In this document: piece by piece, positions 1-10,702 of the stretch
How the letters are laid out: every line of letters begins with the position of its first letter
Position numbering within the stretch: position 1 is the stretch's first letter
Source: Eonycteris spelaea
Lineage: Eukaryota; Chordata; Mammalia; Chiroptera; Pteropodidae
Assembly (NCBI GenBank): GCA_003508835.1
Contig: PUFA01000204.1
Coordinates: forward strand, 806,001-870,000
Length of the DNA stretch: 64,000 bases
Reading direction: 5' to 3'
The notes under the pieces: generated by a model
The model's database searches: none
The model's input: the letters and a program-made list of their open reading frames with translations, nothing else
Told to the model about the DNA's origin: nothing
Program-made: the position numbers and the translations under genes

Positions 1-1963
1 CCTGGCCTTGGGGTGGGAACTGGAGGAAACAAGAATTTGCTGGGTGAAGAAGAGGGTGGGCAAGAGGCACTCGCGAAGAGGCAGGAGCCTGAGGAAAGGC
101 TCAGAAATGGCACAGAAAAAGGTCCATGCGCAATTAAAGAGAAGAAAGGTTACTGTAGACAGATTGTGAAGGACCTGGGATACCAGAGGCCCCCAACTCC
201 AAGGGAGTGTAGCTTGACTCTCAAGAGCCTTTCTTTGAATTGGTGTTTAATGCTTAAAAGTTGGGCGATAGTATGTAAAACTCTGGGTTTTAACTTCTCG
301 AGAAAAATCAGAAGATCTGGCAGGCTGAGCCAGGACTCCTCCGAAGCTTACTTTTTGGTTCAATATTGTCCCCCAGGTACATTTCACTCTCTTAGTCCTT
401 AAATATTTATTGAGCAACTGCTATGTGTCAGGTAATGTGCTAGTTACTAGGGGATGCAATGGAGGATAAAATGGACACCGTCATGACCCTCATGTCACTT
501 ACATACTAGTGGTAGAGAAAGACAATAAACATAACATAAAGTATATAACACAAAGTCAAACAGTACAAAGTGCCAGGAAGAAAAAGAAAGTTATGAGGCT
601 AAAGGGCTGCTATTTTAGATGAGATAGTAAGGGAAGGTCTCTCTGAGAAGACAGTTGCAGAGATCTAAATGAAGCGAGTGAACCATGTACATATAAGGTG
701 GAAGATCAATTCAGCAGTGGGAACAGCACGTGCAAAGGCCCTGGGCCCTCCTTCATTCATCTGTTGGGTCGCATGCCTTGCCCCTTTAGGCATTTAAGTG
801 TGAGACTCCTTCGGGAAGTAATGTAGCACAATGGGTAATGTGGAAAAAGGTGAAAACCACCCCTAGATGTGTGTTTCAGGTAAAACCTCTGACCAGTGGT
901 GAGAAAGACATGGAAAATGGGGAGATGGGTGAAATTTCATAGTATGACTTTTTCCAGTGGGAAAAATAATCCTTATTAGTATGACAAGAAAGAGACAGAG
1001 AAGGCTCATCGAACACGGCACATTAAAATTTTAGTCTGGAAAAGAGAAGCCAAGAGCGGAAGCAGGGAAATCCTTACTTCCTTCCTCACCAGCTCTATCA
1101 TCCGCCAAGCCCTGCAAAGAGGGAGTCAGGTGCCGGGGGGCAGGGGTACAGACAGAATGAGAATGCTGAGTCTTCTGCAACCCTGGAGCTATTTGTTGGT
1201 GGTGGTCTGTTGAGTTTTTTTGTTTTCCAAGCCTACCTGAGCTGCTGCTTTAGAAAGTCACCTACAAAAGAAACACTTTGATGGGTTTTTTTGTTTGCTT
1301 TCTCATCGCTTTCTAAGCAAAATTAATGTGTAGATTCTTTGTCCTTTTACCCACAAAGTAAAAGAAAGATACACTATTATTTTTTTAAAAGAAGGAAGAA
1401 AAAAGCAGATATACAGTCTCATACTATTCTTCTTGGCTGGAACGGGGTGGGGTGATTCTGCATACTGACATCACAAGTCCCTGTCACGGGACATAACTTC
1501 CGCCGCTCAAAGATTTATTTGCATTTTTGGAGTTATAGGGAGATGTTTAAAATCAGCTCCATTGTTGACACCGTAGTTATTAAAACCAAACAAAAGATCC
1601 TTTTTGTGAGTCTAGCTGGTTCTTCTTAAATTTATCTGGGCCCCACTACCTGACTTAAGGCAATGAACAGATGTTTCACAGCAGGAAGCACATTAGCTCC
1701 AGATGCTGCCGCTTTATTCAAGACGTGCATACACACACACTGGCAACCACACATACAGACATACAGAGGGCTTGGGGCAGTGAACACTCACAGCTCCCCT
1801 TCCAGCACTTGGCATACCCGCATGGACCATTTGTAACCTCTGCCTGCAGTTCTGACAGAGAGATGAGCAGTGGGAGCGAGTAGCCAATAAGATCCCGCCC
1901 CATCGTCTTCTCATTGTCTCCTAGGTAACCAGCACAGGGACACATCAGTTAGCTGGGTACTAC

Positions 1964-1965
<2 letters not shown>

Positions 1966-2021
<56 letters not shown>
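1966..2021. repeat. (CA)n microsatellite
   Basis: An uninterrupted CA dinucleotide run of about 28 units lies in GRIP2 intron 1. A pure tract of this length is likely to be length-polymorphic. Confidence 0.95.
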
Positions 2022-2023
<2 letters not shown>

Positions 2024-2099
2024 CCCTAAAGTCCATAATTGCAGACACTAGAAGCACCTGTCAGAACCCCGGACAGCTCCCCACCACAGCATTTAAACA

Positions 2100-2790
2100 A
2101 AGACTTTGGTTCCTGCCTTTCTGGAAGCCTCATCTCCTGAAGCTGTGCCACCTTCACTCCTTTACTCATGTCATTCCTTTGCCCGGCATGCCTCTCTCCA
2201 CTGTCATCACTCATCTTCAGAGCTGGCCCAAGTTCCTGACCAAGACTTCCAACGGCTCCCACCACAGAATAAAACCATACTTCTTCCCCTATTGTGATCT
2301 AGCTCCTCCAACCTCATCACTCATCACTCTCCCTGTCCCTCACTCCTTCTTTCTCTTCCTCCAACAGGTCAAACTTATCTTCCCCCACACTACTCACTAC
2401 AGATCAGGGCTTTTCTTGGTACTTGCTGTTCCCTCTGCAGCCATGGCTCTTCCTTCTGCTCTTGGCATGGCTGCGCCTTTTCGTTCTTCAGTCTCAGTTC
2501 GAAAGTCACCTTCTCAGAGAGGCCTTCGTAGATCACCCTGGATTACTCTATCTAAAGAAGTCACCTCACTGAAACTCTCCACTACATCGCCCTGTGTTCT
2601 TATGTTGTCCTCATCTCACTGATGACTTGGAAACTATCCCATTCCTATTTATTTGTTTACGTCTTCTCTGTCTCCGTCCTACTAGAATGTAAAGTCTGTT
2701 ATAGAAGGGTCTTTGTCTTTTTCATGATCATCTCTCCAGCCCCCAGAACAGGGCCCAGTAAATAGTCATCAAATGACTAAAAAGTCATTT
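2100..2790 (+). repeat. L2 LINE 3' end
   Basis: The segment reads like an L2 3' portion in sense orientation. A C/T-rich stretch with phrases typical of L2 is followed by the conserved end motif meaning 'actagaatgtaaagtc... cagaacagggcccagtaaatag'. It is heavily decayed, so the boundaries are approximate. Confidence 0.7.
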
Positions 2791-3679
2791 CCTCCTCACT
2801 GCTTCTGTATTTTCCCATCTCTCTAATAAGAGGGTTGGACGTGATGACTTCTATTAACCCTCCTGGCTAACATTCCAGGAGTCCATTAGAGAGCAGAAAA
2901 GACTGACATAAGGAGGAAAATTAATCAGGCCACCCCACAGGAAGGCTGCTGGTGGAAATCTGACCTCCTTGACTGGGTCGCAGCACCATCCTCCTCTGAG
3001 CAGTCTCCCTGATAGTAACATGCTGCTGCTTCCAATTTCACATTCCCAAAGCACTAGGCACCTTGATCTTTTGTGATCTGAGGGACTGGGAGCAACTCGA
3101 AGTTGAGGACCAGCTTCCCACACAGAGACCAGCAAGAGCCTGGGGGCAGGCAAAGGGGTCCTCTGGAAGCATTTACTGGGGTGAACAGAAGAAAATGTGT
3201 TGCTGTCTACGGGAGCATAAACGTCAAGGGGAAAGTTCATTAGAACACAAGTCACACACACACAGAGCAACATACACATACAACACACACATCTCAAAAG
3301 CATCATGGAGCTAGAATCACAGAGTTCTCCCTATTCCAGTGGCTGGCTGCATGTGTCTGTCTTCAGGGGACATGACTCCTACTTTAGGTTCTAAGAACTA
3401 TGCAGAGTGATCCAGACACATGTGCCGTGTAAGTGTGTGGTGAGCATAACCATGCTTTTGGCCAACCTCATTGAGCAAGACCAGGTGGTGAATTCAAGCA
3501 GCCACATGGTAGACACAAGCATGGATCCCCCAAACCCTAGGAGTGGAGAACCGCAAGCTGGCCACTCATAACCCAGAAAGCCACCCTGAGTTCTGAGTTC
3601 ACCACTGACCAATGCACCCGATTATTTTCTCAAATCTGAAGTTACAGTGACATCAAGGCCAAGAAAGGAAGAGCAGGAT

Positions 3680-3870
3680 TAGTATTTCTTGAGCACCTAC
3701 TATGTGCCAGGCTCTGTGCTAGGATGTTAATATGTCTGAGGTCACCCTGAAAGGTTACCCTTTTCACTTTAAGATGAAAATCAAAACAAACCAAAACAAA
3801 AACTGAAGCTCAGAAGGATTAATTAGTGTACCCAAGGTCACACAGCTGGCAAGCGAAGGGGCCTAAGTCA
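3680..3870 (-). repeat. MIR SINE (antisense)
   Basis: This matches the reverse complement of MIR: 'gagcacctactatgtgccagg' at one end and 'ccaaggtcacacagctggcaag' at the other. It is an ancient tRNA-derived SINE. Confidence 0.75.
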
Positions 3871-5299
3871 AGGGCATGAGTCTGGTGTTCAAGCCCACTT
3901 TTCTTTCCCCAAGGCCTTAAATTATACTGCAGAATAAGAAGATAAGCTGGTCTTGTTCAAAATATCCCTCCTGCTGAAGCTCTTCTCTGAGGATGCCAGG
4001 TTTAGAGCCCTATCTCTGCATCTCTGTCACTCTCAGGCTTGGCTGACCTCCTGCTACGAGCCTCTCATCAAGCTGGACCCACATCTCAGAACCTCTCATT
4101 TGAGACTCAGCTCACAGGAACCAATTTTCCTGTGGCCCGGAAAAAGCCAGGGATTTCTCTCTTTAAAATAGTAATTTCCTGCTGGCGCGGGTAGATGCAC
4201 CAGCCACCCTCTGATTTAATGTTGAGCTCAAGGATCAATCTCAAGTAAGATTTTCCAAGGAAGACTCAAATACTGGGTACCTCCTGGCCTTGAGGAGGGA
4301 GGACTGGCCTCCTCTCAAGAGATGTGGCCAGTGGCAAGAAAAATAATTATCGGTATCACAAGACAGACGTGGCTCATACATGTCACACACAAGCCTCATG
4401 CATGCCCACATGCATCTCAAATGCATCACCCATGTGCCTCCATGCATACCTCACACACACACCACAGACATACACACACATACACATGTACAGGGGGGAT
4501 CAGGAGCAAGAGAACAATACCCTCCCTCTTAGGACATTAGAGCCTCCACTTCTGAGCCTGCTCTGGGTTGTATACTGTGCCAGGGCCAAGACTTCCCTAG
4601 AGACCCTGTAGGACAGGTGTTAGGCCTTCCCATTACAGACACAGAAAGTGAGCCTAGGAGAGAGGGAATGACTTGCCCAAATTCACAGAGCATGCCTCCG
4701 GCTGAGATGCCCCAATTTCTGAAGGGCCAAGCTCAGACTTTAGGTTGGTAGTGAGCACCTGGCTCTGCAAGATTTCTTTTTTATTTTGCTACTTGGTGAC
4801 AGTCCCATTGAGTAGGTGCACACCTCCCAGGTCCTATCCTTGTTGGCAGCCCTATCCATTTGCCTCCTCCCTCAACCCCAGGGAAAAAAGCCTGGGTACC
4901 CTCTGTGCCCTAAAGCTGTGCCACCAGCACCAACTCAGGTTGGAAAAGGAATGGAGGGCCTACTCCCTCAACGGGGCAGAGCAGTAGGCCTGCCAGGGTC
5001 TGGGAGCACCCGCTAAGGCCTGATGGGGGTCTAAGCAGGACCCTCCACAGACTCTGCTTCCAGACTCATAGAACCTAGGGCCCCAGTGGGGGCAGAGGTT
5101 AAGGGCCTGACTTAGCCCTGGGAACAGGGCAGGAGGGCAAAGACCAGCTCTAGCTGCCCCTCCCCCCACCCCCCAAACCCTCTCCTATACTCCACAAAGG
5201 AGCTTCTGGCCTGGGCTGAAAATGTATCCTTTCTCATTAACTGAGCCAGACCCAACTTGTGGGAGGGAAGGGGCGGCAAACAGAATCTTGCCGGTCACA

Positions 5300-5470
5300 T
5301 AGACTTAGGTTCGCATTGCAGCTTTATCATCTACTGGCTGTGTGACCTTGGGCAAGAGGCTTTCTCTTTCTGAGGCTCAGTGTCCTCACCTGTAAAGTGG
5401 AATGAATAGTAGCGCCCTCTTGAGCGGGTGGCTGTGAAGGTTAAAGACAGAGGCAGATGTGAGGTGCCTG
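5300..5470 (+). repeat. MIR SINE
   Basis: The MIR core phrase 'ctggctgtgtgaccttgggcaag' is followed by 'tgaggctcagtgtcctcacctgtaaagtgg', in sense orientation. Confidence 0.8.
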
Positions 5471-5559
5471 CATGTCAGCCATTATGACCCCCTAAAGTGA
5501 ACAGAGAGTGGGCAGCTGTCATTCCCCCCGCACTTTGCCCCCGACTCAGTTCTGGCGAT

Positions 5560-6720
5560 TGTCAATTAGCACCAAATCCGAACTTTCCTTAGCTGTGGCA
5601 GGACCTGGGCGCGGGTCCTTCTTCCTACTCCCTTCTCGGTTCTGACAACAGGTAAGGGGTGGGGCAGCCCTGGAGGCGGCCTCCGCGAAGCGGGGCTGCG
5701 CCGCAGCGCTGCAGCGGGGCCCGGCCGGGCAGGGGGCTGTGCGGCCAAGCCTACCCGCCCCACTCCGCAACCCTCCCGCCTCTAGTCTCTTTGCAACTTG
5801 GGGAGGAACCGCAGAGTCTGGGGTCGACGCCGGGGTGCTGCCGGGGTGCCCAGGAAAGTTGGGTCCCAGCGACTGCAGCCCCGGGATCCAAAGGTCCCTC
5901 CGCCGTGAGCGCCCGCACATTTCGACCGCGAGCAAACTCCTGGGTAGCAAGGAGGCACGTGCTTGTCGCGCCGACCAGGGCCAGCTCCAGGAACCGAACT
6001 CGCAGGCGACTCTTGGGGATGCACCCTCGAGGGTTCAGAGCCTGCGCTCCAGCCCCTGGCGGTCGCTCTGTCCCAGGTCCCACCTCCGCGCGCCGTGTGG
6101 AGCCCCCCCGCAGGCTTCCGCCGGGGTAGGCTCATTTCCGCACCGTGTGTCCTGCAGTGACCCCTTCAGGCTGCCCGCTACCCTCCCACGCCTCAGATGA
6201 GGCCGCCCGCCCTTCGCCTCCCGCAGGGACCCTCATCGGGCGTCCCCCGCGTGTCGCCCCGGGCCAGCTCAGTGCTGGGTCCGCCCACCTCGCCCCGCGC
6301 CGCGCCGGTGCTCACCGGCCTGGGCAGCCGCGGTGTCCTACCTTCGTCCGGCAGCCGCTGCAGACAGAGCGCGAGGTTCCTCCGCCAGCCCCGCATCCCC
6401 GCGGCCGCCCTGCGGCCCGGCCGGGGCTCGCCAGCCCGGCCCGGGCCCCGGCCCCGGCCCCGCCCCCGCCGGGCCGGGCGGCGCAGTGCTGCGCTGGGGA
6501 GGGCCGCGGGCCCAGGGCGCGGCGGCATGGGCGGCCGCCGAGGGTCGGGGGTATTGGGGCGGCCGCTTGGGGCTCCGCTCAGCTGCCGAGCCTGCGGCTG
6601 AGCAGCGACGCTCTCCGAGAGCGCGCGCTTTCTCGGGAGCGGGGGGCGGGGCTGCGGGCGGGGGCGAGAGCCAAGAGGGAGGCTGGAGCCGGACCCGAAG
6701 GGGCCTGAGGCACCTCACCC
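5560..6720. promoter_or_regulatory. GRIP2: CpG island, GRIP2 alternative promoter
   Basis: About 1.1 kb is very GC-rich and CpG-dense, in sharp contrast to both flanks. It surrounds the GRIP2 first coding exon on the minus strand, so transcription should start at roughly 6,400-6,720 and run towards lower coordinates. Many long open frames on both strands here are composition artefacts: GC-rich DNA has few stop codons and these frames have no domains. I could not place a TATA box or an exact start site. Confidence 0.8.
6342..6396 (-). CDS. GRIP2: GRIP2 first coding exon, palmitoylated N-terminus
   Basis: GRIP2 (also called ABP) is a multi-PDZ scaffold that binds the C-termini of AMPA receptor subunits GluA2/3 at synapses. 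The minus-strand ATG at 6396-6394 opens MRGWRRNLALCLQRLPDE, followed by one G and a GT donor at 6341-6340 (G|GTAGGA, intron phase 1). The sequence parallels the alternative N-terminus of GRIP1b (pattern M-x-G-W-[KR]-[KR]-N-x-x-x-C-L-Q), in which Cys11 is the palmitoylation site; Cys11 is present here. Long GRIP2 isoforms with and without this palmitoylated start are known and differ by first exon. The remaining exons should lie below position 1. The exon sits inside a CpG island, which fits a promoter-proximal first exon. The identification rests on the N-terminal signature, the donor and synteny with CCDC174; no PDZ domain is in the window. Confidence 0.82.
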
Positions 6721-6796
6721 CGCCGTTAACCTGCAACGGTCCTCTCACACACCACCAGCTCTTCGCCTCACATCCTAATAACGCCAATTGTCACCA

Positions 6797-7040
6797 TGAA
6801 TGAATGAATGAATGAGTGAATGCATGAATAAATGGGTGGGTGAGTGCATGAATCAGTGAATGAGTGAGTGAATAAGTGAATAACCAGGTATGAATGTGAG
6901 ATGAGTAATAGAATAAGTGAAAGAATGAATGACTGTATTACTGAATTGATTAGTAAATTAATGAGTGAATAAATAGCTAAGGAATATGTAAATAAGTGAC
7001 TGAGTGAATAAATGAATGAGTGAATTAATGAATGAGCAAG
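6797..7040. repeat. Degenerate (GAAT)n tetranucleotide array
   Basis: About 240 bp is built from GAAT, GAGT and TAAT-type units with many substitutions, immediately upstream of the GRIP2 CpG island. It is a decayed tetranucleotide satellite. Confidence 0.85.
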
Positions 7041-7899
7041 TGCCCCCTGGCCTCAGGCCTGCAAGAGGCAAAGGATCCTCCACAGGAGCGCTCACCCCTG
7101 CCCCGGGAGGGAGGCCTTTGGCTTGTGTCTTACAGAGGAGGCTAAGGAGTGTCAGAGAGGGTGGATAAACAGCAAAGGTGGAGGCCAGTGGAGAGTCTGT
7201 CTATCTGCAGGATTTTTCCAACGCATTCAATCACAGTTCTCCTCCCTTTGCCTGGCAGCCATTGAATTCACGAGGTCTCAGAGTCTCTAAGGAAGAATAT
7301 AGCCCAGGGAAGAAGCTTGGAGATCCTATCCACAAAAGTTAGATTTGTTTCCTCCGTGGCCATGAGGATGGAGGGAAGAGGAAGGTATAATCCAGACTAA
7401 GGAGTATTACATAGCCAGAAAAAGGAGGGGCATTTTTTTGGAAGAGAGCAAAATGAAGAACAGTGTTTGTAATATGTGCAGATTAAAAGGAAGACTCTAC
7501 ATTCATATTTGCTCAAGTATGTGGAAAATTATCTCCGGTGGAAACACTGGTCCCCTTCAGAAGGAAAATCAAGTGGCCAGGAGCAAGTAGGAGAGACTTG
7601 CTTTTCATTAAATCCCCTTTTGTGCTCTTAAAATTTTGAATGCTAGAAATGTATTACCTACTTAAAAATAAAGTTTATAACTAAATACATTTTCACAACA
7701 ATATTAAAAAGCGTTTGTACCTCAGTAAAGACTGCCTCCCTCACTACCACCATAACCAATTAAGTCAGCCTAATTCTCTGGACGCCCTCCCTTTGTCCTC
7801 CAGTTTAGAGAAGGAGAGGGTCTTGCTAGTCAACAGCAGAGTGGAATATGAACATGATGATCAGCACAGAGCACATTCTACCTCTGTGAGTGTTGTGAA

Positions 7900-8040
7900 G
7901 AAAGCAAGTGGCCTCAGCTCGGATCCTGGGTTTGTTAATTTTTAGCTGTGTCCTTGGGCAAATCACCTCATCTCTTTGAGCCTCAGATTCCCCGTGTGCA
8001 AGCTAGTGATCATCATAATGTCCTAACAGGGTCCCGTAAA
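7900..8040 (+). repeat. MIR SINE
   Basis: Sense MIR phrases are seen: 'tagctgtgtccttgggcaaatcacctcatctctttgagcctcag'-like text, with a decayed 3' portion. Confidence 0.7.
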
Positions 8041-8820
8041 GCTGAAGCCAGGTGTGTGTATTCCAAAAGGGAGTTCAATGGTAGAATCCCAGACATCTTG
8101 ATCTTCTCAATGAAGCCATCTAAACTTTGACCTTTGAAACTACCACTTTTATAAGGTAAGGGTAGGATGTTTATGTGATCTTAGCCCCATGACTTCTGTG
8201 AGGTTTGTATAATTAGCCCAATTTTACATATGAGGACACTGGGACTCAATGAAGTTAAGTGTCTTTCCTAAGGTCACACAGCCAGTTATTGGCAGAACTG
8301 GCATTGAACACAGATCTGCCAAGCTCCAAGCACTTCCAGACAGTCTTGCCCACACAATCTATCTGATATACTTACCATCTATTCATACTCCTAAGACCTT
8401 TGGGTGGGTCATATCGAAGCCTCCTATTAATCCTGGATTATTAATCATTTCAAATAAGTAGGGCACAGGCGAGGGGGTTGGGATGAAGGAAGGGTAGATC
8501 AACATGCAAGCCCAAGTCTGCAGAGTACTGACTCCAGAATTCGTCTTAACGAGTGTGAGCTTCTGACAAGGCAGTGAGTCTCCCTGGCAGTAGAATTGTG
8601 AATCGCTCCTGTCGACATCCAGATTGATGGCCTCCATAGCCAAGATGCCCACTACTCGGAGGATGACAGGACTTGGATCACTGATGGGAGAGACAAAGAT
8701 ACGAGCACCCAGGTCAGGAGGCTCTGGCAGAGGAGGCCAGTTAGGAAGGTGGAGCACAGGACTAGTAGCTCTCCGGCGGTGGAAGAGGAGGAGAGATATA
8801 ACGAGGATGGACGTGTGAGG

Positions 8821-9240
8821 GGACTGTTCCAGTTACCCATTGCTGCATAACAAGCCACTAGAAACTTAACTGGCTCAAAAAAAACCCTTTTTATTATGGC
8901 TGAAAATTCTGTGGGTCAGGAATTCAGACAGAGTGGTGTCTCGGCTCCATGATATGAGGGCCCCAGCTGGGAAGACTGGAAGACCAGGGGCTGAAGTCAT
9001 TTGGAGGCTTCTTCACTCACTGGTATCTGAGCTGGAATGATTCGAAGGCTGGGCTCAGCAAAGACTGTCGCTTCCAGTGCCTATCAATGGCCTCTTCATA
9101 TGGCCTGAGCTTCCTCACAGCATGGCAGCTTCTGGACGCTTGAACTTCTTACAAAGGGCTCAGAGCTTACAGAGTGAGTGCGCCAACAGCACAAGGTGGG
9201 CACCGCATCCCCTTCCGTGACCAAACTTGGAAATCATGGA
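8821..9240. repeat. MLT1-like MaLR LTR fragment
   Basis: The text 'ttacccattgctgcataacaa' followed by 'ctgtgggtcaggaattc' and, further on, 'cacagcatggcagcttctgg' is characteristic of MLT1 LTRs, an ancient non-autonomous ERVL-MaLR family. The copy is strongly decayed, with no internal region recognised nearby. Confidence 0.65.
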
Positions 9241-9339
9241 GGGTCACTTCCTACAATACTTTCAAGTTACAAGCCTCCCAAATTCCAGGGAGGCAGCATA
9301 CACTCTGCCTCTCGTGGGAGAAATGTCAAAGAAGTTGCA

Positions 9340-9860
9340 AGTAGTTTTGAAACTCATAGAAGAGAAAAAAATATCAGAGGAAAGAAGAGGAGAAAGAATA
9401 ATAGAGGCAGTCTTATTAATTGGAGAAGGAGGAGAGAAGTAATGGGGATGAGGAGGTCAGAGATGAAACTACTTACTAGGAGGAGTGATAAAAGAAGTAG
9501 TAGTACTAGGAAGAGGAGCAATGTTTGGAGAGATAATGTGAAAATAGTAATAAAAATCGTAGCAGCCTGAACAGGAAGAACTGAAGTAGGAATAGGAGGG
9601 ATAAAATCGGGGAGGCCGTTAGATGGTAAGGAGAGTAGAAGGAGAAGGAGTGCAAACAGAAGAGCAATGACTGGGAGGAATAATATAAAGAAGTAGTAAT
9701 AAGAACGGCAGCAGGCGAGTCACTTTGCAGTGAAATAGGACAAGAGGAAAAGGTAGTGGTAATGGGAGAAGCAACAGGAGGATGTGATCAAAGGAATAGA
9801 AAAAGGAAGAGGAGCAGTGACGGGGGAGAAGTGGATAGATGATGAGGGCGATGATAGGAG
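9340..9860. repeat. GA-rich decayed trinucleotide-like tract
   Basis: About 500 bp is strongly purine-biased on the plus strand, full of GGA, GAA, AGA and TAA triplets (for example repeated 'gaagtagtagt' and 'aggaggag'). It leaves long open frames on both strands because the sequence is compositionally simple. It looks like an expanded and then mutated GRA-type satellite. Confidence 0.65.
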
Positions 9861-9894
9861 GTGGAGCGGCAAAGTGGTATAGGACGCAAAAGAT

Positions 9895-10115
9895 TCTATA
9901 CCAGGTGCCTGTTCTCAAATCCGCCTCCAAACTGCATGGCCTCTGGTGAGTTTCTGCACTATGCCTCAGTTTTCTTATCTGTAAAGTGGGCATGGCGATA
10001 CTCATAACACCTCTCTCATAAGGTTGCGAGAGTTAATGAGTTAATATGTGTAAAGCATTTACTGCCTGGCTCATAGCGGGGCCTATGTAAGTGTTAGCTA
10101 CTGTTACTAGTTCTA
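9895..10115 (+). repeat. MIR SINE
   Basis: Near full-length sense MIR: 'ctcagttttcttatctgtaaagtggg' followed by 'agttaatatgtgtaaagcatttac' and 'ctggctcata'. Confidence 0.8.
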
Positions 10116-10685
10116 TTGATACTGTAGAAATGGGAGAGGATTCTGAGCAATGGTAGCTGCTGTGGGTGGGACCTGTCAAGGAAGCAGGACCGGCTGACCT
10201 GAAGACCTGCTTGGCCTGCTGCTGTCTCCATGGTTGCCTGGGCATTGCCCCTTCTCAAAGGCCCAGCCTCCCACTTAGCATACTTGGTTTATGGCGGCCC
10301 CTGACCCCTCAGCCTCTGAGAAGGTCCCTGTGCATGAAACAAAGTGAGGACTGTGATACTTGCCCCAGGCAGGAACCAAGAGCCAAAGCAGGGGCAGAAC
10401 TCAGCCAAAGTTACTCACCAAGAGGTGGCAGGACCTGGGCCACACCCAGGCTGCCAGCCCACCCCACCCCACCCCCCTCCACGTCCACCTCCCCATGACC
10501 AGGGCTCTCTGGGTAAAAGGAGCTCAGGTTTGTCTCCAGGTGCTCAAAGCTGGTGCACTAGAATCTTCTCGACTCTGGACCCAGCCCACACTTCCTGGGA
10601 ACATACCAGTCTATGGTGGGGGCATGGGAGGACAGGCAATCCCTGGTCTAGTGAGGCGGGAGGCACTGGTGAGTTTCTGCACTAA

Positions 10686-10702
10686 ATCACTAGGGGGCAG
10701 GA
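10686..10702 (+). promoter_or_regulatory. Candidate CTCF site
   Basis: The sequence atcactagggggcagga closely matches the CTCF core (CCASYAGRKGGCAS). It lies 4 kb upstream of the GRIP2 CpG island. Motif match only; there is no occupancy evidence. Confidence 0.45.

Larger units (their letters stand above)
1..6339 (-). other. GRIP2: GRIP2 intron 1 (donor-proximal part)
   Basis: This is the stretch downstream, on the minus strand, of the GRIP2 first coding exon. I saw no minus-strand sequence resembling the next coding exons of GRIP2 (the segment leading into the first PDZ domain), so intron 1 most likely runs out of the window past position 1. The content is old repeats (L2, MIR), a CA microsatellite and non-coding filler. 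The short open frames here have no recognisable domains. Confidence 0.6.

Noticed and set aside
13..402. 129-codon open frame at the window start
   Set aside because: No recognisable domain or splice context; its codon use does not stand out, and an interspersed-repeat-like sequence begins at its end.
2179..2622. 147-codon open frame, plus strand
   Set aside because: It lies within an L2 3' fragment and has repeat-derived Ser/Pro-rich sequence.
5546..6787. Several long open frames on both strands (110-187 codons) rich in Pro, Arg, Ala and Gly
   Set aside because: They overlap each other in the GC-rich CpG island, have no domains, and are explained by few stop codons in GC-rich DNA. Only the 55-nt GRIP2 exon is supported.
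9178..10005. Basic (plus) and Leu/Pro/Ser-rich (minus) open frames of about 130 codons
   Set aside because: Both arise from the simple GA-rich tract; no homology recognised.
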